DNA of 64,000 nucleotides from Carnegiea gigantea. Taxonomy: Eukaryota > Streptophyta > Magnoliopsida > Caryophyllales > Cactaceae. Location of the stretch: NCBI GenBank assembly GCA_029747015.1, contig JAKOGI010000143.1, positions 510,001 to 574,000 of the forward strand, written 5' to 3'. The notes under the pieces were generated by a model that saw only the letters and a program-made list of their open reading frames with translations, ran no database searches and was not told where the DNA came from. Both the position numbers and the translations under genes were made by a program. Positions 10,507 to 22,590 of this stretch are shown piece after piece (the stretch's first letter is position 1; every line of letters begins with the position of its first letter).

Positions 10507-11712
10507 TTTGAAGAAACATATGTATCTGAAATCATCCCAAATCTTTGTTCTCACTTTTCTATCCCTTATTTCATTTGTCAAGTTGATGAGGTACATTGAG
10601 ATATATATTAACTTGTGATAATTGATATTCCAATTATTATGCTCTGCAATACTCTTCCCCCCCCCCCTTTTCTCTCCAATGATGAGAAAGGTTACATTTA
10701 GAGAAATATACCTGTTTACCCAATTAATATTTCAACTATACAACACATTTTAATTTTGTATATATTGGCGTGAGATATAGATTTTCCGTCTTATTTCCTC
10801 CTTCATACATGTAAAGAAGATTGACTGAGACGTGTAGCTAATCTTCCCTACCTTTTCGTGGCTTTTCAAGTGGGATATGCCTTATTTTTATCATGACATA
10901 GTTACTAAGTATTCTCCCATTGCCTTTGCAATGGGAAAAAAAACCTACAAAATCGAAATCTTATATATCACCGAAATTTTAATTCAATGGTCGAAAATAA
11001 AGTATACTGGAATAGACTCCTTATTAAACTTTCCCTTTTCCCACAAATGGCTATAGTTATATATAATATACAGCATACCTTCCGAAAGGGAAAAAAAGGG
11101 GATTTATGACTATGATATTAGTGCATAATTCAACAAGTCTACTGATAAAATTTCATGGACCCATGTTGTACTAATAAGTAGCCACATATGTATGTAAACG
11201 AGGACAATTTCTAAAGTTTAAACAAAAAATTTCAATATTATTTAAGATGTATAATTACAGACTTCGATATCTTGAATCAAATGATCATGACATATATAAG
11301 TTAAATAGAACAAAACAAGCAAAATGAGTTTAATATTAAAAGAAAGATGGAATCAGTCTTATAATATATTATCATCACTGCTTAGCAATTTGTGCTTGCA
11401 TATCAACTGGTGAAGCAAATTGATTACTGCAAATCTTATATATGCATTTAGATTATACGATGCATAATCAATAATCGTTAGCTTATGTTATTATGCACAT
11501 TAATTCCCCAGATCGATCTGATCGAGTTTGTGCTGTGAACAAAGAAGCAGGTAAAATTAAATGTGCGCACGTTGCCCCCCAAAACTCGCGCAGACAATGG
11601 CGCCCCGGCTCACTGCCAGCTTTGCACCTTTCGTACTACGTACCGACATCATCTCATCATTAATTAATACATCCGTAATTACAATAGGGGAAGAATTAGG
11701 GCCACCTAATGA

Positions 11713-11713
<1 letters not shown>

Positions 11714-11746
<33 letters not shown>

Positions 11747-11755
11747 GTTGTTGTT
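11714..11755. repeat. (TTA)n-(TTG)n microsatellite
   Basis: A TTA run of about 33 bp passes into TTG units. It encodes isoleucine runs in the overlapping chance frames. Confidence 0.95.
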
Positions 11756-12699
11756 ACTGTCAAGAATGTCGATCAGAGAGATCTATTTGATTATAGATGT
11801 AGAGTGTTGAGAATCTTAATTAAATTGGCCTTCAGTAATTCAAGGGTAAATGTTGCCTATGTGAAAATTTTAGAGTACAGATAGTCATCTATGTGGATAA
11901 TTAAATATGGTTATTTCTTATATGAGTCCCAATCAGTGTACCACAAAGAGTCATCCATTTATGTGATTAACTAATTATCGATAATTGATAGTCCAAGACT
12001 TTTGTATATGAAAAAAATTGTCGATACGATCTTAGTTGTTTTCTTGAAATTATGATTGCTCCATAGCATACAATGACCGATTTGACTTGTTTAATACAAT
12101 AAAGGGCACCTCTAAATCATCTCTTGGCCAAGTAGCTTAAGCAATAATTTCTATAATAATAACAATTCTTAGTGTGAATCTTATTTTTGTGATATATGGG
12201 AGTAATCTATCATTAATAGAAACAGTCCTTAGTTTCTTCTTGTGGCGTCTTTACCTCTATCTTCTTTCTCTCATGCTGTCATGCATATCAATAATAACCC
12301 ATATGTATACATTTTTCTTCTCCATGCAATGTCAAGCTACCTTTCTCGATACTCTAGTATCTGTATTATAAGCTTTTCAAGATCGATGAACACTATGTGC
12401 AAAAGTAATAACCTATTTGAGTTTACTTTAAAAAAAATAAAATGTTACACATATATGTTTGAGATCGGCTAAAACCAAACGGTCCAATACCTTAATGGGC
12501 TGCTTTCATGAAATACATATTCATGAGGTTGTCATTGTAACCATGAATAAATGGACTCCATTGCATACACGGGCTTAAAAAATACGGGATGCATCATCTT
12601 ATGGTATGTATGTGTCCATCCCAACATGATGCACTTGCAACTGATTCTTTAGTTTTGATTTAATGAACATTAAAATAAATTTCTTAGTTTGAGTTAGTG

Positions 12700-13290
12700 T
12701 AGAAGGTAACAATATTTAATGTATAATAGAACAATATTTAGAGGAAAATACAATAAATATTTAGTGTACGATAGAACGGTGTTTAGTGTATGATGGCGAC
12801 TCCTTCCTTGATAAGTGCAACTCGAGATGGGGAACAATATTTATTGCACAATAGAGTATTGTTCAATAAACTAAGGTTTGACTTTTGGTGTACATTAAAA
12901 CATTATTTAGTGGGAGGGGGAACACTTTTTAGAGAAAAAGTTTTCAAATATTTACTAAACAATATGTTAATTTTTATGCATAGTATAAAACATTTCAGCG
13001 AGCAATGAGTTAATTTGGAAGAGCAATAGGTAACTACTTAGAAAATAAATTTTCCCGAGCAATAGGTAAATTTTTAGTGAACAATAGATCATTGAAAAAA
13101 TGGTGGATTGTTTTTTCGGTGAACAATATGTCAATTTTGGGTGAATCATAGAACACTCTTTTCATAAACAATGTATTTTTTTTGGCGAACAATAAATCAC
13201 TATGTAGCAAACAATATATCCCGATTTAGTGAATTGAGTCATAAATTTTTAATTTGGTGAACAATAGATCACTGTCCAATAAACATCTTT
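12700..13290. repeat. Degenerate AACAATA-type repeat block
   Basis: The motif G(A/T)(A/G)CAATA(G/T) followed by TCA or TAA recurs about every 25-60 bp: GGGAACAATATT, AAACAATATG, GAGCAATAGG (more than once), GAACAATAGATCA (twice), GAACAATATGTCA, GAACAATAAATCA, AAACAATATATC. Short T-rich or TTTAGTG spacers separate the units. It looks like an old, diverged minisatellite, not a coding region. Confidence 0.5.
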
Positions 13291-14754
13291 TGGTTGACAA
13301 AATTTGGTTAAACTTTAACTAATAGGATATATTTCTTAAAAAAGAAAAAAACCAAAGGAAGTATTAAAAGACAAAAGGAAAAGGATAGAACAGTAAACAA
13401 ATTTATTTTAAAAAAATCAACAATATGAGTTGGCGCTACCTATGATCTCATAGACCAATGTGCTAGGCTGTTCAGGTTGAGGAAATTGCGGCAATAACAA
13501 TATTGACTCCTTAACTAGATCCCGTAAATTCGGCTGAGCCATGTATTCTTTTCGGTGAGTCATGCCTACATTTTGGCCTGGGCTGAGAAGCGTGTACTAT
13601 ATTCTTCTGCCTTAAAGGTGTATGCCATAACAACACTATGAATTGTAGTAATTAAGAAATTAATTTATAATCTAAAGTCTAAAAAAATTCAACAGAAGTT
13701 GTTATACATATGAAGAATTCATGAAACAAATCCCAAATTATATGTCAAAATATAGATTTTCAACTTCGATTCGGGTATTATTTTGAAAATCAGAATCAGT
13801 ATTAGAGATTTCAAAATTTTAAAAATCAGACTTGTTTAATTTGTTTCAATCTAATTTCAGATACCAAAAATCATATGTTTTTTGCTGGAATTTTATTTCA
13901 GATTCCAACTTTCACCCTCGGTGATTTTCTGGCAAAACGGGATTGTTAGAAAAGTGCTGCTCGAAAACATTGTCCATCCCACAAAGAATTTCAGCAAGCA
14001 TGCATCGCCAATGACGTAGAACGCTCCTCCAGAATCTTCATCGTTTTCTACACAATTTTCTCTGTCCTCCACTAGACTCTTCTCCAACAGCAAGGGCGCC
14101 CACTTCGCTGTTGTTCATTTTCAACTACCTGGGTACAACTTCATTCTCTGGATTCAGTTCAAAATTTTAAGCTTTCTTCATTGTATTTTGTGCTTAATGT
14201 TAGTAATATTTCTTGCTATACAAGAGCAGGTTTAGCTGTTTTGCTGGCAGTGCATAGTAAATTTTGGTTTTTTCAAATCCTTGAATTGAATTACTACGTG
14301 ATTTCTAGCTGTTGAAGTCATAACTTAGTTCAGTTTAGTTGGGATTTTTAAATTTTAGACTGTGAGGTACTGGGCAGAATATTAACTCTGCTGCTATGTT
14401 AGTGAAGAATGGTCTCTGCCAAGGTTTTTGGACCAGGTGAATTCGAATTCTTTATGCTTCAGGTAAATTTATTGATTGGAATTTGAGGTGTTACCCAATC
14501 TAGTGTTTGATAAGGGATTTTGATGAAGCCACACATAGTTGTGTAGATGTAGTAGGATTTTTCAACATTCGTTTTGTTTTGTATTTGGAGATTGCTACGG
14601 TTATTGATAGTATCAGAAGCTAGAGAAGAGAAGAGCTTTTTCGTTTGATGACATTGAGGAAGATCATATGGTAGTGGGAATTGTGGTTGATGGGCTTTAG
14701 TGTCCTCCTGTCATTGGTTGATTTGTTAAATTGATATACAGAATTCTGGGAAAA

Positions 14755-15924
14755 ATGAGTGTCCTTGGATTTGACATTGGAAATGAGAACTGTGTTGTTG
14801 CGGCTGTGAAGCAACGGGGAGTAGATGTGCTGTTAAATGATGAATCGAAACGGGAGACACCGGCAGTGGTATCCTTTGGTGAGAAGCAAAGATTCATTGG
14901 CTCTGCTGGGGCTGCCTGTGCCACAATGAATCCCAAGTCAACCATCTCTCAGGTGAAAAGATTGATTGGCCGCTGTTTTGATCAACCTGGTGCTCAGGAT
15001 GATTTGAGGTTGTTCCCTTTTGAGACTTCTAAGGGTCCTGATGGTGAGATTCTAATTCATTTGCAATACATGGGTGAGAGGCATACATTTACACCTTTTC
15101 AAATATTGGCGATGCTTTTGTCACATTTGAAGCAGATGGCGGAGAAAAGTTTCGAAATGCAAATTTCAGATTGTGTGATTGGAATCCCCTCATACTTCAC
15201 CGAGTTGCAACGACGCCTTTATTTGGATGCTGCAACCATTGCTGGTCTTAAGCCATTAAGGTTGATGCATGAGTGCACTGCTACTGCTCTTGGTTATGGG
15301 ATCTACAAAACTGACTTCTCCAGCTCGCGCCCAAATCATGTTGTGTTTGTTGATGTTGGACACTCTGATACTCAGGTTGCCATCGCCTTATTTCAACCTG
15401 GACATATGAAAATACTTTCTCATACTTTCGACAGTAACTTGGGGGGCAGGGACTTTGACGAGGTCCTGTTTCAGCACTTTGCTACGCAGTTTAAGGAGCA
15501 GTACAATATTGATGTCTATTCTAGTACCCGAGCTTGCATTCGGCTTAGGGCAGCCTGTGAGAAACTGAAAAAGGTCTTGAGTGCAAATCCAGAGGCTCCT
15601 CTTCATATAGAGTGCTTGATGGATGAGAAAGACGTGAAGGGTTTTATAACAAGGGATGAATTTGAGAGGCTTGCATCAAGTATATTGGATAGAGTAGCTA
15701 TTCCATGTCATAAGGCTCTAACTGATGCTGGTGTTACAGCTGACAGGATCCAGTCTGTGGAGCTTGTTGGTTCAGCATCTCGAATACCAGCCATGACTAG
15801 ACTTTTGGCTTCGATTTTCAGAAGAGAACCCAGTCGTACTCTAAATGCAAGTGAATGTGTGGCTCGTGGTTGTGCACTGCAATGTGCTATGCGTAGCCCA
15901 GTATTCCGTGTCAAAGAGTATGAG
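14755..15924 (+). CDS. HSP70-16: HSP70-16-like (HSP110 family) chaperone, exon 1: ATPase domain
   Basis: A 390-codon exon without interruption, starting MSVLGFDIGNENC and ending VKEYE at a GAG|GTTTGC donor. It covers the whole nucleotide-binding domain: phosphate-1 loop (GFDIGNEN), connect region (HECTATALGYGIYKT), phosphate-2 loop (VFVDVGHSDTQVA), NLGGRDFDE, and the adenosine motif VELVGSASRIPA. The start and SFGEKQRF, MNPKSTISQVKRLIGR and ECVARGCALQCA blocks identify the HSP110-type plant protein HSP70-16 rather than canonical cytosolic HSP70, which starts with GIDLGTTYS. HSP110 proteins act as nucleotide exchange factors and holdases for HSP70. If the intron is retained, translation would stop at 16,039-16,041. 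A likely 5'-UTR intron runs from about 14,131 (GTACAAC) to 14,740 (TATACAG). Downstream exons are broken, see the following entries. Confidence 0.87.
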
Positions 15925-16377
15925 GTTTGCATTTTTCTTTTTGTCTGCAGTATCTCTAAGACTCTAACATTGTTCAACCTTTGCCTCTGTGGTTCATTAC
16001 TTATTTCTATAACATTTGGTTATGCTTCCTTTTTTGCCTGAGAATGTTTCTTTAGGTTTCTCTGAGTGATACCTTAGAGTTACATTCAAAATATCACCAA
16101 TTGGAAGTTTAACTAATGGTGTAACAGTTTCTCAGGATTACTTTTCCTCGTGCCGAGGAACTTTCAAGTAATCTCCTTCAACTTTTTTGGTTAGAAGCTT
16201 ATAGTTCTTTAGATTACTGAGATTTCTTATTATAGGTCAAGGCGATTTAGGATGGTGCACTGATTTCCACTTTTGGGAGCAATCCATTATAGCTTTAGTA
16301 TGCCTTTTATGCCTCTGACTTCAGGTGAGTTTACATGAACAATTGATTTAGCTTCATTGTGTTTTTTATTCCTTTGA

Positions 16378-17056
16378 CTTTAGTGTAGGGATGGCAACAC
16401 GTCGGATTCGGATCCAATTCGGATTGGAAAATCCGATCCAAATCCGACTCTGTCGGATCGGATGTTAAATCGGATTAAATTCGGATAGAATTGGATATAA
16501 TCTGATTATATATTTTCATTCAATATTGGCATAATCTTGTTTTTCTCACTTGTAAATGTAATGTTAAAGACCTTTTCAATATCAGATACCTTTTTATATC
16601 AAACATTTCAATGTATTAAAGTAAAAAAGTGTTGAAAAAGGAGAATGCAAAGTCATTTTAGAGAGAAAGGAATAGATAGTAATAGACCAACTCGAAGGAA
16701 AGGGGAGAAAATATGACTTTGATTGACGAAGAGGAGAAATCGTGAGAGAGATTGGGTGGGTAGAGGAAATCAGTTAACAAAAAAAGAGTGTATTGCACAT
16801 AGAGTGCGGACCTTATGCAGATTTTTTTAGGGTCATGAAATTAGGATTTTTCCATCTTCAAAAAAGGTGAAATTATTAAAAAAAAATACATCGGATAGGA
16901 TGTTGATCGGATAAGGCAGACCCTCCTCCAAATCCGATTGGATTGGAGTCAGATTTGAATCAAATTATTTTGTTTGGATTTCAATCGGATAATTTTGCAT
17001 CATACACAATTGGATTTGCATTGAATTCGGATTGCACTATCATCCCTACTTTAGTA
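16378..17056. mobile_element. Non-autonomous hAT-type element in HSP70-16 intron 1
   Basis: The element spans 16,386-17,048 (663 bp). Its left end is TAGGGATGGCAACACG and its right end in reverse complement is TAGGGATGATAGTGC. CTTTAGTG at 16,378-16,385 and CTTTAGTA at 17,049-17,056 form an 8-bp target duplication with one mismatch, as expected for hAT. Both subterminal regions are full of CGGAT/ATCCG motifs, likely transposase-binding repeats. There is no coding capacity. A second copy lies at 62,207-62,746. Confidence 0.85.
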
Positions 17057-18086
17057 TGTCAAGAATTTGTTTATTTGAGTTGCTCTTTTGCCCTTCAGCT
17101 AAAATTCCGGTGCAAATCAGTTGAGCATGAAACACAAAATAATGGATAAATTTTGATGTTAATGGACTGCTGCATCGGGAAGGTTTTGAAGTTGAGCGTA
17201 CCACATTTCACTTCTTGACAACCGTGATATGCAATGCGATTGCTGTGGTAGACCAATTCCTCAATACTGCACTAGTTGCCATAATTACGACCAAAACAAA
17301 ATTTTGCATCCTTGTTTGTTAAGAGAAATTGTGATAGTTTAAGAGGAATGGTGAACGGGAGCTAAATATTTGTAGACGAAATTAATGCAGGTGAAAGTAT
17401 GGTTCGACGTTCCTTGGTATCAAAGGTTACAATCATTAGACTCTTAGTCTCTGAGGATTGAGAATGGCTAGTTAGTCCAAAAAATCTAGCGGGGTTCAAA
17501 TGCTCTTGTAAATATGAAAGCAGTAGAAGTCTGTTCAAGTGACATTTCCTGCAGGGTTCTTTTGTCATGTGTTCCAAAGAGCATTTCAGTAAAATGAGAT
17601 GCGTGGGAAGAATGACAATATGATATACAAACAAGTAAAGAAAATGGTGATGAAAAGAAAATGTCTGCATCTTGTACTTGAAGTGGTCTCTCTCTCTTTC
17701 TTCCTTCTTTGAATGAAAAAGAAGACATTGAGATAGGCATACTTTCTTTTCATATGTGAATCCCTTTATCAGATATCTCTGTCATTTGATTTATTCGAGC
17801 ATGAAAAAGGTCTGCTTGACAACAGAAAAAGATGTGGTTATCCTTTGTAAAATATTATCATTCATCAAAAGCCTCATATAATGTTGATTGATTATTGTTA
17901 TGGTCCAAACAAGATCTTGTCTTGTGTTTCTACTTCAGTGTAAAAGCCTGACTTTGATTGTAGCTTTAAGAAGCCTTCTGAGTTATGTGATGTGTGCACT
18001 AGCATAATCCTGAAAGAACTATTGCTGCATTTCTGTTTTGCTTTTGTTGCTATTTCATTTAAAGTATTTTATATCCTTCTTTGCAG

Positions 18087-18302
18087 GTGGAGGATTCATT
18101 GCCTTTCTCAATAGGATTCCGTGTGCCTGATAATGGTCCAATACAAGCAGCTCCTAATGGTGGGTTGTTTCCCAGGGGTCATCCAATTCCGAGTGATAAA
18201 ATGCTGACTTTGTGTAAAAGTTGCACATTTCAAATGGAAGCCTTTTATGCTGATCAAAATGAGTTGCCTCCTGGTGTATCCCCTAAAATCAGCACCTTCA
18301 TG
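18087..18302 (+). CDS. HSP70-16: HSP70-16-like, exon 2: start of substrate-binding domain
   Basis: 216 bp, 72 codons, bounded by TTTGCAG| and ATG|GTATGA. It encodes VEDSLPFSIGF...FPRGHPIPSDKMLTL...FQMEAFYADQNELPPG...KISTFM, which continues directly from exon 1 (the family has YEVQDS.P.AIGF at this point). The phase is 0 on both sides. No frame break is seen in this exon. It lies 2.16 kb from exon 1, the intron having been enlarged by the hAT-type element. Confidence 0.87.
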
Positions 18303-21300
18303 GTATGACTTCAATTCTACAACTCTTCTTCTTGTTCCCCTTTTTTTTTGGGGGGGGGGGGGGGAGGGTATGTGTGCTACGAAACCTGCATATGTTGTAT
18401 TTAGTTAGATAAACAGTTTCTAATTCATGCTGCAGATCTGACCGGAACAGGTAATTGGTTTGACATCTGATGTGTCTGAGATGCTTATTTGAGAGCACTG
18501 ACATTTTATGGAACTGTCTTTTATGATCTTGGTGGCAGAACAACTCTGAATTCTTCTGCTACATATGTTCTTACACAGCAGGATGAAAGTTGTATTCTGA
18601 GTTTTGCTAAAGAAAAGTAATTCTTTTAGAGAGACAGAAAAATCCAGATGCTGAGGTTGCATGCTGCGAAGAAGATATTACATCACATAAGAAGACTAGC
18701 AATGAAATTAACTACCTATGACAAAGTGAATCATTGCTGTTATACGCAGAGTGTACGATCAAGTGAAGGGGAAATCCAGAATATCGAAGGCACAATTTTT
18801 TTTAATGCAATTTTTAGCTGACTGAGATTTCTTTCTTGTTGAACCTTAATTGGTGATGCTGTGATGTGCTGCTGAGATTTTAGCAAGCCGGATGAGTTAC
18901 ATGATTTAGTTCTTTTGCTTGACTCCTCTGTTACTGAAGTGAACCATATAGGAAGTACAGTTGACGAGAAACACACATGTCACTCTATTCTTCCTTCAAA
19001 TGCTGACCACCCACCTTTCAATCCCCGCCCCCCGCTAAACCACCCTTTCTATAGCCTCATTTGTTTCAAAGCCCCTTCAAAGGTCGGCCTTCATATCAAC
19101 TGCTGTTCACTAATACTAACAACTGTTGAGGAGAGAACCTGCTAATGGTAACCCCTTATTGGTGCATGTTTATGTTTTTGGAGTAATAGCTGGCTTATCT
19201 ATCTCTATTGCCCTGTTTCTTTGCATATTTATGGTGATGGTTGAGAATAGCTTAACGGATCTTTTGGGGAAGAAGTGCAGAACTAGAAGGATGCTGAAAG
19301 CCTTTTCTAAACAATGCCTGAGCAACTGAAGGCTTCTTTTGTTAGTGAGGTTTATTCTTGTCCATGATAGTGGAGTCTGGGGATCCAAGCTGTGCGGATC
19401 TGGTAAGCAGTTAGGGTGGGTGATTCATGCAAATCATTTGAGTGCTGTGCTCGAAGTAGTTGCAGACACTGGTTTAAAGCAGTGGACTTGTGGTTAGGTA
19501 CTGGATATTTGCTGAGTCACTGAGCTATGAGATGTCTGTTGGCTTTTGAAATTCAAGGTCCTCCACCATTGTGAGTCTGTTTGTTTTTAATGAGGTTTCT
19601 GGTGTATATCTTGACTATTATTTTAAGTTGTGAACTGTGTTGTGATTTCCTTTCAGGTGATGTTAGCTTTTACGCTACCAGACTATCACCTAGGGTACCC
19701 GATAAGAGAAGACGAGGTTAAAGAGGCCCTGGGGAAGATGACCAATGGAAAGGCTGTGGGCCCAGATCAAATCCTTGTGGAAGTGTGGGAAAGTTTGGGT
19801 GAGAAGGGACTAAAGTGGTTAACGGAGCTCTTTAATGTCATTTTTAGGACAGCAAATATGACCCGTGAGTGAAGATGCAGCACAGTCATCCCTCTCTATA
19901 AGAACAAATGTGATATTCAAAACTACAACAACTATAGAGGTATTAAGCTGCCAAGTCACTCTATGAAAGTATAGGAGAGGGTCATTGAGCGTAGGTGCTT
20001 CGAGAAGCAAGGAGTGTCGATTGCATACATCCGAGTTATTAAGGATATGTATGAGGGGGTTAAGACGAGTGTTAGGACCTTTCGAGGAGATACAGAGGAA
20101 TTTCTAGTGGATATAGGACTACACATGGATCAACTCTTAGCCCTTTCCTGTTTACTTGCGTAATGGACGAATTCACGAAAGGGATCTAAGAGGTGGTACC
20201 TTGGTGTATGTTATTTGCAAATGATATTGTCTTTATTGACGAGACTAGGGTTGGAGTTAACAGTAGGTTAGAGCAATGGAGACATACTCTAGAGTATAGC
20301 GATTTTAAAATAAGTAGATCAAAAAATGAATATTTACGGTGTAGTTTTAGTGGAGGAGAAGAGGGCAATAGAGAAGTCACCATAGATGGGGTGATAGTAC
20401 CAAGGGTGGAGAAGTTCAGATATTTGGGCTCGATTATTGACGAGAAACGGATATGGACGAGGACATTAACCATCGGATGAGAGTGAGATGGCAAAAATGG
20501 AGGAATGCTTCAGAAGTGCTGTGTGACAAAAACATACCATTAGGATTAAAATGCAAAATTTATCGTATGGTTGTTAAACCAGCTTTGTTGTATGGCTCTG
20601 AGTGTTGGGCGATAAAAAGGAGTCAAGTCCAGCGACTGTTGGTAGTAGAGATGAGGATGAGGATGAGGATGATCTGGTGAATGTGCGGCTATACGAGATT
20701 AGATAGGATTAAGAATGAGGTGATCAGAGATAAAGTTAAAGTGACACCATAGAAGACAAGATGAGAGAGTATAAACTATGGTGGTTTGGCAATGTTAAGA
20801 GAAGAGGTGTGGATGCACATGTGATTTGAAATCTTTGCAGTTATCGGAGGACATGACTCAAGATAGGAGTCTGTGCAGGTTGAGGAGCATAGGTAGCTAA
20901 CTTCTAAGCTTTCCTGTCGCTGTTGTATGGTAGGAGTGTGTTTTTGTCTAACTTGCTTTTGCAGTTCCTTGTGTTTGTTAGCTTTATCATCTGCTCACCA
21001 AGGTTAGCGGTTTTCCAACGACAATTGTTTGAGGTATGGTCCATTTATCTCCTAAGGTGCTGCAGGAGGTATTTTCTCTTGTTACCTATCCACACCTTTG
21101 TTGGTAAAGTCTTATTGTAGTTCCAATTGTATGTGAGTCTTTTGGAATCGACCTCTCTGAGGGCAGAGATGCCTGAAGAGATAAGGCTGCCTACACCTGG
21201 ATTTCCCTAGGCCCTCCATAAGTGGGATTTACACTGAGAGTTGTTGTTGTTGTTGTTGATGTTAGCTTTAACAGCTTATGTTAAATCCTACAACTGCACT

Positions 21301-22590
21301 TGTGTGTATCGTACTGCACTGCAATGTTTAGAATGAGCATTTAAAATTAAGAGACTCATTTTATGATGCCTTTGACTGCCAATACTGTTTCTTATCTTGT
21401 TTGTGGGATCCTTGCTGCTGTGGGTCCCCTGTATGCCTAAAAACAACAGCTAGCCTTGGGAGGCCCAAGTTTATGCTACCTTAGTTCTGAAAAGCCTAAA
21501 CTATGAGAGTGGTTGTTGTTGAGAGGTCTTCCACCAGAAAGAACAAAAGAAAGCCCTGAAAAAATGGATTTCCTAGTACACATGATCTCACACTATTCTA
21601 TGAAGTAAGACTGATTCTCCCATTCCGTTGCAGCGTCTAGGAGATGTCTTTTGGTAGGACTAATCCCCAAAATGTAGCATATTGTCAGGCAAGCATAAAG
21701 ATTACAGTTATGCTGCTTATGGGTTATATGAGCTGTCCATTTGAAGTCTCCTGATGGATTGGAAATTTGGGACTGAGCACGGTCTTGAAACATTTATGCG
21801 TGCTGTAATGCCTATGAAGGCTTGTAAGTTATTGAGCTGCTGCCTGCTAGTAGAAAAATTCAGGGAAAAGCCGAAAAGGAACTATTGATCCAGGAACTGT
21901 TCTCTAGTTCTCCACTGCTGGAAATTTTACTCTTTGTTACAAGTCAAGTCGAAATTCTGTTGTGGCAACTCAGTAATCATTATATATCGGAGTTTTATTA
22001 AATGGCTATACATGGTATTGTGCTCAAGTAGCAAAGTGAGGATTGGGAAGTGCAGAAAGTAACATTCAAGCATGTTGGGTCAGGCAGGAGTGCGGATGCA
22101 GTTGTGATAGCTTTATAGTTCCTCCACGATCAGGAGCCACTTTCTATATGATTACTGGTAGGGCCCGTAGTATACAGCCTTCTGCCTTCCTCTTGAAGTT
22201 GATGTGCAGGGTACAACTGTTGTCTGGTGATTTGGTTCCAATAGCATAAACTCAATTGATTTTTTTCTCCTTTCCCCAGGTTCTGTTGGGACACAAAAGT
22301 TTCTTTTTTTTCCCCCTTTTTTGGGGGGGGGGGTGTTGTCCCCCAACTTCGACTTTTTTTTTTTTAATACATTGGTTCACTGTTTGGATATGAAATTAGC
22401 TAGATAAATGTTCTAATTATAGTTAACTTGTGGTAATTTGCAGACTGAGACATTAGGGTTATTTTCATTTGAATATCTGCAGATTGCCACGAAACATTTT
22501 TGGTTCTTTTTTTGGGGGGGGGGGGGGGAGGAACTTGTACTTCAATCAATGAAAGTTCTTAGTCTCTTGTTCTTTTGCTCTGGTTTGCAG
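18303..22590 (+). other. Enlarged intron 2 of the HSP70-16-like gene
   Basis: A 4.3-kb interval between exon 2 and the next recognisable exon. It holds an RTE LINE (19,650-21,260), G-runs at 18,350-18,364, 22,323-22,333 and 22,514-22,528, and otherwise unassigned sequence. The remaining short open frames show no domain that I recognise. Confidence 0.6.
19650..21260 (+). mobile_element. RTE-clade LINE fragment, reverse transcriptase decayed
   Basis: Translated pieces give a non-LTR reverse transcriptase: EALGKMTNGKAVGPDQI, WLTELFNVIFRTANM, NNYRGIKL, VIKDMYEGVKTSVRT, PWCMLFANDIVFIDETR, FRYLGSIID, NHRMRVRWQKWRNASEVLC, PALLYGSECWA. An internal deletion joins VIERR to the region before AYIRVIKDMYEG, removing the fingers segment, and several stops and frameshifts are present. 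The catalytic Y/F-A-D-D reads FAND. The endonuclease part is absent, so the copy is 5'-truncated. The 3' end is the typical GGGATTTACACTGAGAG followed by a TTG run (21,222-21,259), as in plant RTE elements. Confidence 0.88.

Larger units (their letters stand above)
10507..13980. other. Intergenic, no gene recognised
   Basis: About 3.5 kb of AT-rich sequence between the small gene and the HSP70-16 gene. It holds a C11 run near 10,657, a (TTA)n tract and a block of degenerate AACAATA-type repeats (listed separately). Open frames near 11,560 on both strands are created by the triplet repeat and have no recognisable protein features. Confidence 0.65.
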
